A stretch of 64,000 nt of DNA from Anaeramoeba flamelloides. Lineage: Eukaryota > Metamonada > Anaeramoebidae. Positions 44,012 to 56,300 of the stretch are shown here, piece by piece. Made by a program: the position numbers and the translations under genes. Position 1 is the first letter of the stretch. The number at the start of each line of letters is the position of its first letter. The notes below the pieces were generated by a model that did not search any database, had not been told where the DNA came from, and was given only the letters and a program-made list of their open reading frames with translations. The stretch spans positions 9,486,001 through 9,550,000 of the forward strand of contig JANTQA010000047.1 of NCBI GenBank assembly GCA_027625915.1, read 5' to 3'.

Positions 44012-47000
44012 ATGGGCAACCGTTTAAAAAAAAAGAACAAAAATGATAAAAATGCTGTCGTAAAGCGTGAACAATTTATCGATCAAATGCTGATGGAAGA
44101 CAACACAAAAGAAGATAATGAATACAAACTTCTTTTATTAGGTTCAAAGATTTTTTTTTTTTCTTCTTTTGAAGTTTTTGTTTTTTTATATTTTTTTTTT
44201 TTCAAATCAATTAAAACAAAAAAACAAAAAAACACAAAAGACACAAAAAAACAAAATAAAAAAACTAAAAAACTCAATAACAAATCATCTTTTTTTTTAT
44301 TCAAATTCTCTTCATTTTTCAAAACTTCACAATAGGACCTGGTGAGAGTGGAAAATCAACGATCCTCCAGCAAATTCAGATCATACATCAAGATGGTTTC
44401 AAATCAAAGAAAGAAAGATCCAAATTACGAGACACCATTCTTCAGAATTTGCTTCATTCTATACACTCTTTGATTAAAGCGTCTGTCCATTTTAATTTTG
44501 AATTAGAATCTGAAAATCAAGTCCTCGTCGAAGAAATCCTCAATTTACCAACAGATTTTACCAAAATTACAAATGAGCATTGCCAAATGATTCAACAACT
44601 CTGGAAAGATAAAGGTATTCAAGAAACATACAAAATACGACACAAGTTTCACTTATTCGATTGTGCAAAAGCGTAATATTTTTAATTTTTTTTTTTCATT
44701 CCTTTTTTTTATCTTGCTAAATCTGAACGTAAGTTAACACTGTTGACTGAACAATTAATTGAACCAAATTATCATTCAGCTTTCCAAAAAAAAAAAAAAC
44801 TATAAAAAAATCAAAAAAAGAAAAGAGAACATCAAAACTGTAACTCGAAAAGTGTGAAATAAAACATAAAAAAGAACTAGTCTATTAAGAAATTAACATT
44901 TTGCTTGGATCTTTTAATTTTTTTTTCGGAAAGCCGAATGAAAATTTTGTTTTATTTATTTTTCAATTTTTCTTCTAAATTAACTATGAATGATTTGTCA
45001 AAGTATTATTATTGAATTGAATTTAATTTTGGATCGTTAATGGCAAGGATTTAATTATTTTTTAAAACCAAGAACTTGACAAACAACAAAAGTGCAGCAC
45101 CAAAAAGCTCTTGATATTATTGTGAATTAATTTCATCACCATTAAGACCATTGAATAATAATACAGATAATTTAAAAGCTTTGCCAACAAAGCACCCTCA
45201 CTTCTTAGTTTTCAAAAAATAAGATCAAGACTTGTTTAATTTGTTATAAAGTTGTGAAAAAAATACCGTACATGAAAAAAATACCAGAAAAGATTTTTAA
45301 TTGTTAATATTAGGAAAATTGTTGTGTAATTTTTTTTATTTAAAATCAAATTCTTTTTTTTTAAGAATCAAACTTTTTAAAATTATAACTCACCCACTTA
45401 TTAGAATGATGATTAAAGAAATTACACTTGTTCAAAACACCATTCAATCAATCAAAAAACAAGAATAAAAAAAATTATCATTTTCCAAACTCACTAAACC
45501 TCTGTAAAACTCGATTTATTTTCACAAAAAGTTGAACTACTAGGGCTATCAAACAATTACTTGAGTATTCAAGAGAAAACCCACTTTAATGCACTTTAAG
45601 TAGGTTTATTACTTGTTTCATAAAAAATTTGGTTATTTATAAAAAGGATTTGATTGAAAATAAAAGAAAATATACAACAATTTTCCGAATACTCACAATT
45701 AAAAATCTTGTCAGGGATTATTTCCATGTCAAGTATTTGTTTCCCTACTATATTTAAATAATTCTCTTGGAAACCTTTTTAAGGCTCTATTCATTTACCG
45801 TGGATTTGCTCCATACTCAAGGGGTGACTTGAAACCAAAAAGGATATTGTGAAATTACTCTTCTTTTGATTGACAAAATTCAGATAACATAAAAACAATT
45901 TCTTAAGGATCTCATTGGCAAAAAATTCAATTCAAAAAAAAAAAGTTTTTAAAGTATTCTTACTTTCAAAAAAATCAAAATTAAAAAAAAAATCTACTTA
46001 GTTTTCTTTTTATAAATTTCCCAAAGGGTTAAATTTCTTGCATTTAAAACAAATTGTTTTCTAAAAGTACACAATCAATTAAATTGGATTTAATCTAATT
46101 TGTGGTTAGTTCTATTTAGTAACCCTCTATATTTGACAAAGTAAGGATTTTGTAACATTCTTGAGATTTTAATAACTCATTTGAGAAATGAATAAAATGA
46201 AAAAAAAAAAATCATCGAGATCTCAAAATGCTTCAAAGGGCGGCACTTCAAAACTAACAAAGTTCTTATCAAAATTATATATTCTAACAATTCAACTTGA
46301 AAATTGAGTGTCGCTCTTTGGCGCTTTTTTCTAAAAATATCCTCTTTTTTTGATTGTTGATTTTTGGAGATCGATTATGCTTCACATGTTGGTTGGTTTT
46401 TGATTGTTGATTTTTGTGGATAGATCGAGCTTCACAGGTTGATAGGTTAGGATTGTTATTAGGACTCATAAAAATTACAAAATTTTTTTAATCCATTTCA
46501 GAAAATTATTTTTGACCATAATGACTTGGCCCTTAATACCAAATAAAATAGTAAAAATATTTTTTAATTTTAAAAAGAACGAGAGAATTAATTTATTTAT
46601 ACAGCCCTTTTACAAAAGTGAGGGCTTTTTTAAAACTTTTTTGAAGTTTTTGATTTTAGAAGAGTGAAGACTTTTTCAGAATTAAAACTTTTTGAAAGTT
46701 TTCTATTTTAATAAAGTGAAGGATCAACCTTTAAATGTGGTGTAGAGGTTGGGGGTGTGAAGGAAAGCACTTTTCTTAAAAAAATTTTTTATTTTGACTA
46801 TCTCATAAAAAAAAATTTTCATTCTGGCAAATTTTTTAAAAAATAAGTTTTCACTTTTTTAAAATGGATGTATTAGTTTTGCAATTTTTTTTATCTAATC
46901 AATTAACCTTAATAAATTTAAGGATGTACGTTACATATGAATTCTGAACATACCTTACAAACGCTAACAATTTCTATTGGTTAAAGATCTTATGATCAAG

Positions 47001-50000
47001 TATGCTCAGTTTAAAATAAAATATTCACAGATTATAATAATTTTTTTTTGCTTTTTATTTTTTGTTCTCCATTAAAAATCCACTATACACAGAATCGTAA
47101 TGAAGAGTAGTATTGATTTCATCCTTAATTGTTAAATTTCACTGAGCTATTGGTACCAAAGTACTAATACCTGTCTTCAATGAAAAAATAATTGAATAAA
47201 TATGTTTTTGGGTGTATTTTTAATGACTTGGTTGAAATTTAATTTGTTGATAGCTAGCGTAAATTAAAAATTAATTTTGAAAAAAATATTCAAGAAAATC
47301 TCTAATTTTTCATTTTTTTTTTTTATTATTTATTCTATCCAACCAAAACATATGATCTAACCAAAAAAATTCAAATGACTTTTATTTTGAAGATACAGTT
47401 AGTTTTCAAATTGTGATAAAATTTGCTTAAAAAAAACAAATTTTTCAATTAAATGTAATTTGTAAAATAATGAGTAAATTTTGAGAAAAAATCTTTAATT
47501 CTATTTTTCTCTTTCTTCCTAATTCCAAGATCAATAATTCACATTTAAACTTTGTTTCAGTCGAAGAGGTATCCAAAAAAAAAGCATTTTTTTTCAAATA
47601 TCAAATATTTTTAATAAATGACCTTTGAAGATTAAATAAGAAATAAGTAGTATAATAAACACCAAAGAATAGTTGATATCCGCCTGAAATAAAACTAATA
47701 AATCAATAGATTTTCTTTAAAAAATAGAAAACCTCAAATTCTTAACGGATACCTATTGAGAAAAGCAACAATGTTCGTTTTGATATCCTATTGAATATCT
47801 TCAGAAAATTACAATAGAAATCAAAATGATTTCTCTACAATCATTTTTAGACTATCAATAACCTTAGAATAACACATTTTTAATAAGTGACTATCGATCT
47901 TGCAATAAAAAAAAAAAATTTACAAATGAATTAGGTGTAAAAAAAAAATCGAAAAAAATGTAAGTCAAAATGTGCAAAAATGATTTCAATTTTGGAATTT
48001 TTAGAAATAAATTTTTTTCTTCTAATATCCATTCAAACCGTTTAAACACATGTAATTAACCCATTATCACTGTGACCGCTTTGACTGGAAAATGGTTTAG
48101 TTTTACATGAGCAAACAAACAAATCACCAATTAGGTAGAAAATGAAGGAAAAAATCGCTTTTGTGAAAATTAAAGATTATATAAAACATATAAAGTGAAA
48201 ACATTAAATATATTAATTCAAAAAATAATATTAATTATAATTCCTCATCACTAATACTGATTTAGATAATCATTCTCATTTTTATTTATTTCTTTTTAAT
48301 TGTGCTTCTTTTGATTATTTATACTTTTTATAAATTGTTTTTAAAATTTGTTTGGTTTTCGCCACTTTTCCTTTCTTTTTGAGTGTTTGGGGGAAATTTA
48401 AGGGATAAAAAATCATTATAAGAATTCGAAAACTTGTTCACAATTAGATCTTCAACAAACTGAACTTGTTAAGATTAGATCTTGAAGCAAACATAACCTA
48501 ACTGAAATAAACTGAAAATTGAACTAAACTAACGAAATCAAATCAATCTGTCCATACAATCTGTCCTAGTACGTTACCTGTACTGGGTTAATTTTACCGA
48601 GCCAGTATCTTGGACTGGTATTTTGTGAAAAATAGATTTGGGGAATTTGGAAAAAAAAAAAATAATAAAATAAAAATAAAAGCAAAGTAACTGAAAAGAA
48701 AAAGTTCGAAAAAGAAATCTTATTCTTAAAAACTCAGTGCTTTACAGATGTAACCCATTATATAAAGTTTCAATTTAAACTTTAATAAAGTAACAATATT
48801 CCATTTGGTCTATATTTGGTAAAATATTTAGTTATCTTTATTAAAATCTTTAAACAAAAATTTAGAGATTGGGCAAAACCCGTAGATTTTCTCGAGTTTT
48901 AAAGAATAGAGTAAAATCTAACGTCCTTTTCCTCTATTCTTTTAAATTCTGGAAAACATAACGAAAAGTGTTATCAAATGCCGTAGTTTTTTTTTTATTC
49001 TTGTTTTTGTTTCGAAAAGCTATTTATTTTCTAATCAAAAGAAAAATCAAAAAAAGCCAAACTGTGGTTTTCTTTTTTACTTTGCAAGTAGCACAATTTT
49101 CTAATCAAAACTAAAACTCTAGAAAACATAATCGAGGTGCCGAAGAGTGCCTAGCTTTTCTTGAGGGTTTCTGTTTTATTTATAAAATCTATCGATTTTC
49201 GTTAGGTTTTTTTTACTTTAGAAATAAACCGAAAATTTTAATAAATTTTCTGCTTATTTCTAAAGTAAAAAAAACCTAGAACACTTCACAAAGAAACAGA
49301 AAACTCAAGAAAAGCTAACCGCTTTTTTTTTTCAAGTAAGAAATAAACAGAAAATTAAAGGAATTTTCAGGAATTAAGAAATAAACCAAAAATTTAATCA
49401 ATTTTCAGTTTATTTCTTAATACAAAAAAAAAACTGGGTTGCTGGAAGTGGATCTTTCCCTTCACTTTCCAAAAAACAATTTTTTTTCTTTCAAAATAAA
49501 ATTAATTTGTAAAAATATATTTTTACCGAATGTTGGAAAATATTTCAAGATGTTAAACATTCCAAATCTTTTTTTAACGAAGATTATTCTCATGTTCACA
49601 CTTAAAAATAGTTCTCATTGAATATATTTACATTTAAATTGTTGATCAAACAAAAACATTAATTTATTTTGATTTTCTTCTCTCTTCTTTCTTCTTATAC
49701 CAAATAGTTTTCTTGATGACGTCGAACGAATTTTAGATCCAGACTATATCCCAACTGTTGAAGATATTGTACAAAGTAGATCCCGAACAACAGGGATTAC
49801 AGATATTCCATTTTCTTATGGATCCCTTAACTTTCGTATCTGGGATGTTGGTGGCCAAAGAAATGAAAGAAGAAAATGGATCCATTGTTTCCAAAGTGTA
49901 ACGGTACTTTTATTTGTAGTTTCCTTAAGTGAATATGATCAGAATTTATTTGAAGATAGCAAGGTTAGAAGAATGCAAGAATCTTTATTACTTTTTGACG

Positions 50001-50302
50001 AAATTTGCAATTCAAGATGGTTTAGGGAAACTAATATGGTTTTATTTTTAAATAAGGACGATCTCTTTAGAAAAAAAATTCAAAAAAAAGATTTGACTTG
50101 TTGTTTTAAAGATTATGAAGGTGGGTGCGATTATGACAAGGCACTTGAATATATTAAAAAAACCTTTTTAGCACTTAATCAAAATCCCGAAAATAAAACT
50201 ATTTTTTGTTATACAACATGCGCCACAGAAACAAACAGTGTTGATAATGTCTTCAAAGCGGTAAAAGAAACAATTTTATCGAATCATATCAAAGATAATT
50301 AA
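44012..50302 (+). CDS. Heterotrimeric G-protein alpha subunit
   Basis: Three exons, 44012-44141, 44336-44672 and 49708-50302. The exon lengths sum to 1,062 bases, exactly in frame, giving 353 residues. It binds and hydrolyses GTP downstream of G-protein-coupled receptors. Visible motifs: N-terminal MG for myristoylation; P-loop LGPGESGKST rebuilt across intron 1; switch I SRSRTTGIT with the catalytic Arg; switch II DVGGQRNERRKWIHCF with the catalytic Gln; NKDD in place of the usual NKKD; and TCATET for the guanine-ring contact. The helical domain lies mainly in exon 2. The protein ends SNHIKDN, so the last three or four residues of the usual KDCGLF-type tail, which contacts the receptor, are missing or replaced. 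Intron 1 is 194 bases. Intron 2 is 5,035 bases and packed with repeats (M, J, I, H, A and a hairpin cluster). The identity is certain. Confidence 0.95.
44766..44960. mobile_element. Short TIR element M, copy 2
   Basis: The left end contains CATTCAGCTTTCCAAAAAA and the right end TTTTTTTCGGAAAGCCGAATG, with the flanking AATTAT/AAAATTTT also pairing. Same ends as 14484-14669. Lies in G-alpha intron 2. Confidence 0.6.
45538..45752. mobile_element. Possible small TIR element
   Basis: ACTAGGGCTATCAAACAATTA and then CTTGA on the left resemble the inverted right end AGTAGGGAAACAAATACTTGA, about 25 bases, imperfect. Single copy, in G-alpha intron 2; weak evidence. Confidence 0.3.
46070..46345 (+). 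repeat. Dispersed repeat J, copy 2
   Basis: Collinear with 40965-41241 (GATTTAATCTAATTTGTGG, AAAGTAAGGATTTTG, CACTTCAAAACTAA, TTTTCTAAAAATATCCT). In G-alpha intron 2. A short internal direct repeat, TTTTTGATTGTTGATTTTTG, occurs twice just after it (46346-46415). Confidence 0.65.
46600..46785 (-). repeat. Dispersed repeat I, copy 1
   Basis: Reverse-strand match to 58240-58510: ACCACATTTAAA, CTTTATTAAAATAGAAAACTT, AAAGTTTTAATT, AAAAAGTTTTAAAAAAG. Each copy carries internally repeated CTTTT/AAAGT modules that could pair. Non-coding. Confidence 0.55.
47075..47210 (+). repeat. Dispersed repeat H, copy 2
   Basis: Similar to 33640-33760 (CGTAATGAAGAGTAGTATTG, TAAATTTCA, GAAAAAATAATTGAATAAAT). In G-alpha intron 2. 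Confidence 0.45.
47545..48105 (+). repeat. Dispersed repeat family A, copy 3 (no MITE N)
   Basis: Collinear with the other A copies and the best-preserved without the MITE N insertion: TAGTTGATATCCGCCTGAAA, AAAACTAATAAATCAATAGA, TGTTCGTTTTGATATCCTA, AACCTTAGAATAACACATTT, TTTAAACACATGTAA. It shows the empty site where copies 1 and 2 carry the MITE. In G-alpha intron 2. Confidence 0.7.
48870..49440. repeat. Hairpin-cluster family, locus 2
   Basis: Three long palindromes at 48885-48957, 49203-49278 (near-perfect; TAGGTTTTTTTTACTTTAG pairs with CTAAAGTAAAAAAAACCTA) and 49335-49423. They are separated by linkers with AACGAAAAGTGTTATCAAATG and GTGCCGAAGAGTGCC. CTAGCTTTTCTTGAGGG at 49150 pairs with ACTCAAGAAAAGCTAA at 49300, so the second palindrome is nested in a wider one. 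Located inside G-alpha intron 2, close to its 3' splice site. No ORF. Confidence 0.75.
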
Positions 50303-51982
50303 ATAACTAAATATGTTACACGTCTTTCAGTTTTTAATTTTTTGTTATTTTATTTATTTTTATAATTATTAACCCATCTTTTTTAATTTTAATTTGATTA
50401 AAATAATTTAAATAATCCTAAACATTTATTGATCTTAAAAATTTTGTAAATTTAATTATTTCTTAATTTCTTTCGTAATAAATCTTTTAAATTTTTCAAT
50501 TTATAATTATAATCAGATGAAATTACAATAATTAATCAAAAGATTTCTGAGAATTTTTTGTTTTTTATTTTTTATTTTTGAAAAAATGTCCATATAATGC
50601 TAATAAGGACATTTAACGAAACAAATTAATGTTCTTTTTTCAAAGTATAAATATTTTTCATTATAATTAACAGAACCACATTCTTAACAAGTGATTTAAT
50701 TAATCATCACTCTAATATGTAAGGTATTTCCAAAAAGGTGAGGAATTTTTTTTCTATTTTAAGGAAGTAAGTACATTTTACCATTTTGAAAATTTTTAAT
50801 TGTGTGAACATTACTGAAAAATAATTTTTTGAGTGCCACCAGATATTGAAACTTTGATACCAAAACACCATCCACTAGTATATTTGTGAATGGAATCAAA
50901 GTAATTCAGAGTTGAATCTTAATTTTTTCAATTTTTTGAACATTTTTTTTGATTCAATTTTTGGTTTTATTAAATAAAGTTTTGGATCTAGAAATGTGTT
51001 TATTCCAATGATCGAAATTAACCAAACAGTAAACCAACAAAATATACCCGAAAGGGTGTGCATTTGAAACAAATATTTTCTTTTAGAAGACCAAACACGA
51101 AAGATCACCATTCCAAATAAATTTGTTGAAATCAAGAATGAAAATTAAAAAAAACGATAAAAGCCTATTTTTGATGATTGGTTTTCTTTATCTTCTTAGT
51201 TTGCATGAATAAAAACTATTTTTTTCCTTGAATTTCTCACCCCATTACTATTTATTATTATTTTAAAAAACCTTTTCTGAAAAATTTGGTTTCAAAATTC
51301 TTTTTTAAAATATTTTTCTCAAACAAAGCCAAAACAAGGAATACTATTTCAAAAATTAAAATAAAGGAGTTGAATTCTTGGAATCAAAAAACAGTTACAA
51401 AAGATTTAAAATCAAAATAATTCAGAAATTCAAGAACAAATTTCAATCAGATTCAGAATTTTTTTGAGTTCTCATTTTAATCGAAAATAAATAATTATAA
51501 AATCAAACGAATTTATCCAATAAACCCTCATTCTCAAGAAGAAGTAAAAAAATCTCTGATTTTCTGAACCCAAACCAGAATTAGATGACATAAATGAAAA
51601 ATAGGATTTTTAAATTCATTTTGGAAATTCTTTCAAAATAAACAGTAATTTGTTAATCAAAAATTTTCCAAATAAAATTTTTTCATAAAGAATTAAAAAT
51701 AAAACCAAATAAAGAATAAATAATTGTGTAAAATTTTATAGATAAGATCAAGTAATAAATGATTTTTATTTATTTTTTTTTGATCACTTTTTTCATTTTT
51801 TTGATTTGCATTTTTTTGTTGGTATGAAAATATCTTATACTAGAATATATCCCACTCTAGTATTTATGAAAATATCAATGTATTTGGCAAAAGAAATTAT
51901 TTGAATAATTCAGTTTTACATAAATGGTGGCACTCAAAAAATGAAAAATGCTCTTACCCCCTTAAATAAAAATTCTTTTTGT

Positions 51983-52880
51983 TAAGGAATTTTTTTGACA
52001 TTTCATAAAAAATGTTCTTTGTTAGTGAATCTTTTCATAAATTGGCAATATAAAAGTAATTGAAATATTAATACAAAACCCCATTCCAAAAAATTGGACA
52101 CACCCAAAATCAATAATTGGTAAAATAAAACTCAATTTATAATATTTTTCCAAAAAGTAATTCAAAAGTACATTAAAATGCCCCAGTATTATTGTTTTTA
52201 TAAGTACTAATTTTCATCCCAATAAAAGAAAAAAATATTAATGAGAAAAAAAAACATTGGTGTGTACAAATAATGAAACGTGCTTAACAAAAACTGTGTT
52301 GGTAAATTTGTTGATATTTCACCAACAATTATTGATCGATCAAATGATAAGATACCATCAACCAATTATATACTGTTTTTCTATTTAAGAAACTCAACAG
52401 TAGCCTTATATCAACCATTGAAAAAAAATTCCAGATCTAAGGAAACATATTACGTAACTGCAAAAAAAGAAATGAATACAAAAAAAAAAAGACAAAAAAT
52501 GAAATATTCTGTTTAAAATAACAATTATTCGAAAATTTAATTTAAACTAGAGGATTGGTATTCTTTCAATTTTTAAACCGTGTCCAAAAATTTTGAATTT
52601 AGTTTAGTTAAACATGGACCCCATTTTATTTATTTCAAAATATGTTCATCCAAATATTTCAAAAAACAAACAAAAAAATTGTTTCTTTTTTTTTATAAAA
52701 CAACAAATGACCAATTTCAATATCAAATTGGAAATATGATAAGAATCCAATAGATTTTTTCAACAACAAAATACTGTTAACATTATTCCAGTTCTAATTA
52801 AAATTTTATTTGAGATTAAAAAATTTATGGAAATGATTTTTTTTTTATTTGATAAAATTTTCTTTAATTACCCCTTTCTC
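51983..52880 (+). mobile_element. Element R1, copy c, split by R2b
   Basis: The left part (51983-52077) matches R1 from AAGGAATTTTTTTGACATTTC to AATATTAATAC. After 545 bases of R2b the R1 sequence resumes at about 52623 with TTTATTTATTTCAAAATATGT and continues through CAAATGACCAATTTCAATA and GAGATTAAAAAATTTATGGAA. The order of events is therefore clear: R1 first, then R2. Confidence 0.7.
52078..52622 (+). mobile_element. Element R2, copy b, full length
   Basis: Starts CCCCATTCCAAAAAATTGGAC; near the right end GTGTCCAAAAATTTTGAATTT forms the inverted partner. Collinear with R2a (26594-27140). The 78-codon frame at 52280 inside it is not preserved in R2a and is not supported as a gene. ACCCCATT flanks both sides of the insert (about 52076 and 52618), possibly a target-site or terminal direct repeat. 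Confidence 0.8.
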
Positions 52881-53372
52881 TAAATAATAATAATAATAAA
52901 AAAAATGATTTTTTCAATTAAAAAAATTGAATAATCAACAATTTTAAAACTTAAAAAAAATATCATATACAGTCTATCCTAAACTAACCTACCAATATCT
53001 ACCGTACCAAATTTAGTTCCTGAAATCAAATTTAATTATTTCTCTATAGGAGTTTTTTGTAATCCTTTTTATTATTTTTTTAAATAATAATCATTATAAT
53101 TTAATTTAGAGGTCAATTATTAAGAGAGATTTTTCAAACCGATAAATTTCAATTTAATTTTATTCGTGTTGTTTGCTATTATTTTCGAATATAAAAAAAG
53201 TTTATTTTCTTATTAAACTTCAAAGTATGATGAGCTAAAAAAAAATAAAAAAAATTGTTTTTTAGTTTAAAGTAATAGAAAAATAGGGAATAAACCAAAA
53301 ACCAGAAAAAAAATAACAAAGAGTTACAGTAAAAGTAAAAAGAAAATAAAAATGAAAAAATATAATATTTAT

Positions 53373-56300
53373 TTATATTTTTAAAAAATGTGCTAGTTTT
53401 TCTAAATATTCATTTATTAAAATATTATGGTTTGTTAATAACAATACAACATCACGCATTGATATTTTTTCAAAATTTACAATCAATTGCTCAAATATTT
53501 TTTCTTTTTCGAGTTTTAATAATTGAACAAGAATTTTGGATTTTTTTAATAAAGGTTTTGAAATTTTTTTGAACATTTTAAAATCTTTTTCATTGTAACC
53601 ATTAATTTCATTTCGATTTTCATTATTTTTATCTTTATCATTATTTTCATTTTCATTTTCATTATCATTATTATTTTCTTGTTGAATTTGTTTTATTTTT
53701 TTAAAAGCCTGTATTTGTTTTTTAGTTATATTATTTTTTTGGATTCTAAACCATAACCAAAGTTCCTTTTCTTCGAAGTATTCATAGACCCGTTTTTCTT
53801 TTGCTAAGATTAGATATTTTAAAGCCTTTTCATATTTTGTTTGGAATTCATAAATCTTAAACAGTGAACGATATAAATAATAAGGATCATTTTCATTTCT
53901 TTCTTTCTTTTTTTTTTCAATTGTATTTTTTCTGCCAATTTTAGAAATTTTTAATGTTATTTTAATCTGGCTTTCTTCTTCTAAATGTAAAATTTTGTTT
54001 TCACCACCACCATTATTATTTATTTGATTATCATCATTATAATCACCGCCTTGATTATTTTTTTGATATTCTTTGTTTTTATTTTTGAATTTCTCATTCC
54101 AAATTCCATTGGTATGCATTCCAAGCTCTTTTAATTTTGCCTTGACCAATTTGGTAATTAATTTTATTGAATACATTATTGGCCAAGTATCAATACAATT
54201 ATAAAATGATTTAAAACTGCCCTTTTGCAAATGTATTTCCAAAATTTTGTCATAATATTTGATATCCAATAAATTTCTATTATTAAACGGCAAAGTAAAT
54301 TGCAATAATTCCAAATCGCCGGATTGGTAAAGCCTCTCTGCAAAGGTATTCCAATATTCGCTATTAGCCTCTGGAAGGGTATAATCACCCCAAATAAAAA
54401 TAGCCTTTTTCTTCTCTCCCTTTTCCCATAAAAACTTTGCATATATATTTGCAATTTCAATTAATTCTTTTTTCCTTTTATATTTTTCACAAAGATGGAT
54501 CGCTTTTAAAAACTTACATTGCTTGGTCAATAAAAGTACCGTTTCTGCAATAGTTAAATGCCTTATCAAGACAAGCTCTTTTGGATAACACAAAACCCAT
54601 TTAAATGTCGAATTTGGTTCATTTTCGACAATGGTACTAAACCCTCTTTTTGGCCCAGATTTTGTATCAATCATTTTTGAAAAACTAAAAAGTCCAACTC
54701 TATTATTATGTTTTGGATTCGTCATTTTTGATTTTTCTGTTTCATTTACATTTTTATTGTTTGTTTTATGATTTGAATTTGTTTTTTTGATTTTATTTTT
54801 ATTATTATTTTGAATATCGCTTGTTAATTTTCTTTTAACTTTACATCGATCTATTATTTGTAATTCCCAATTATTTGTTAATTCAAGTAATACTATTTCC
54901 ACATATTTTATTCTTTGTTTAGTTTTTGGATCATCAATCAGTAATAAAATCAAATCTTCTTCAATAGCAATACTTAGAATTGGTATTGAAGAATGATAAA
55001 TTTTAAGAATTTTTGGCCCACCTTTATTCCATTCCGCGGCAGAACAAAAGTAAAGAAAAGAATCGACCCTTACGACCAAATATTTTTTTGTTAAAATAAA
55101 TTCTGAAAAGTTGGTTTTTTTCTCTAACTTCTTTTTTAGATTTGACCCCATTTTTAAATCTTTATCTTCTTCTTTTTTTTTGTTTGTTTTTCTTTTTTCT
55201 TTATTATTTGTTATTAATTCATTTTCTGAATTGGAGTTTGTTGCTGTTTCTGAATTTGAGTTTGTTTCTGAATCTGAATTTGAAACAGTTGAGTAAATGC
55301 CTGACTCTGATTTTGATTCAGAATTGGAAATTTTTGAGAAAGATTTTACCGAATTTCCTGAAAAATCACTGTCTAGTGTATTGTTTTGAAGATTTTTATT
55401 TTTAATTGTTGATAAATCAATGTTTTCAATTTTATTCGATTTTTCAAACGATTTCGGATAATTCTTTTTCAAGTCATTCAAAGTTGGTTGATTTGAAATG
55501 TCTTGAAATGATTTTGGTGATAACGGTGAAAAGGATCTTTTTTTTTTAGTTTTTTTTTTGTTGACTTTGCTGGGATGAAAGTTGTTTTTTTCTTCTTTGT
55601 TTTGTTTAGTTTTTTTTTTCTTTTTTTCCTTTTTCTTTTTCTTTTGGATTATGTTTTTTTTATCTTTAATCACTTCATTTTTATTTTCTTTTCCATGTTC
55701 TTTTTCTTTTTCGGTTTTCTTTTTCTTTTTAATTGTTTGAATTTGTTGTGAGTTTTTATTTTTATTTTGTAAATGACCATTAGTGTTCGAAAAAGAATCA
55801 AATTTAGTCACATAGCCCATCTTTTCGGAATAAACAACAACTAATTTTCCTACAGAAAAAATCAAAAAATTTGGAGGTTTAAATATTAAGTCTCGAATCA
55901 CTATATTTTCTTGAAAAGAAGAAGTAGAAGGATAATTGTCAGATCGTAAGTTTTTGGTATTGCCTGAAGTTTCAAGTGAATAACGAAGGATTTCTCGATC
56001 GCTTGTTGAAAAAAGAGATTCCTTCCTTCGTATGATAGTCCCCTTCATAGTGCCAATATACAATTCTTGATTTGTTTTCCAATTACGCGGAATAAATAGA
56101 GAAGAGATACCACAATTTAATTTATTCCCAAACTTGTCAACTTTGGAACGAAACCAATTCCAAATCATAATATTTCCTTCGTCACACGCCGAAAAGACCT
56201 CAAACCCCCTTGACTTAATAGCTAAGATTGTCGAATTATGCACTTGGCTTTGTCCTATGATTGTGTTCCCTTCTAGATCAACAATAAAAAGAGAACCTTT

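Larger units (their letters stand above)
50303..53372. other. Intergenic, nested elements, no gene seen
   Basis: Follows the G-alpha stop and precedes the 3' end of the VPS41-like gene, which is on the other strand. I looked here for missing C-terminal VPS41 exons and saw none. An R1-like left end (GGTATTTCCAAAAAGGTGAGG) occurs at about 50723. A partial inverted pair around GAGTGCCACCA links 50842 and 51937. The main structure is R1c split by R2b at 51983-52880. The minus-strand frame 50896-51135 has no family features. Confidence 0.5.

Noticed and set aside
46284-46469. Minus-strand 61-residue frame
   Set aside because: It lies across repeat J and a short direct repeat; a chance frame.
48540-48630. 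GC-richer stretch with CCAGTATCTTGGACTGG considered as tRNA or structured RNA
   Set aside because: It has a short inverted pair only; no cloverleaf, anticodon arm or T-loop motif could be drawn.
50896-51135. Minus-strand 79-residue frame as a Tc1-type transposase fragment
   Set aside because: I looked for DDE/D spacing and family motifs and found none.
52280-52516. 78-codon frame in R2b as a transposase remnant
   Set aside because: Not preserved as an open frame in R2a, the closest copy.
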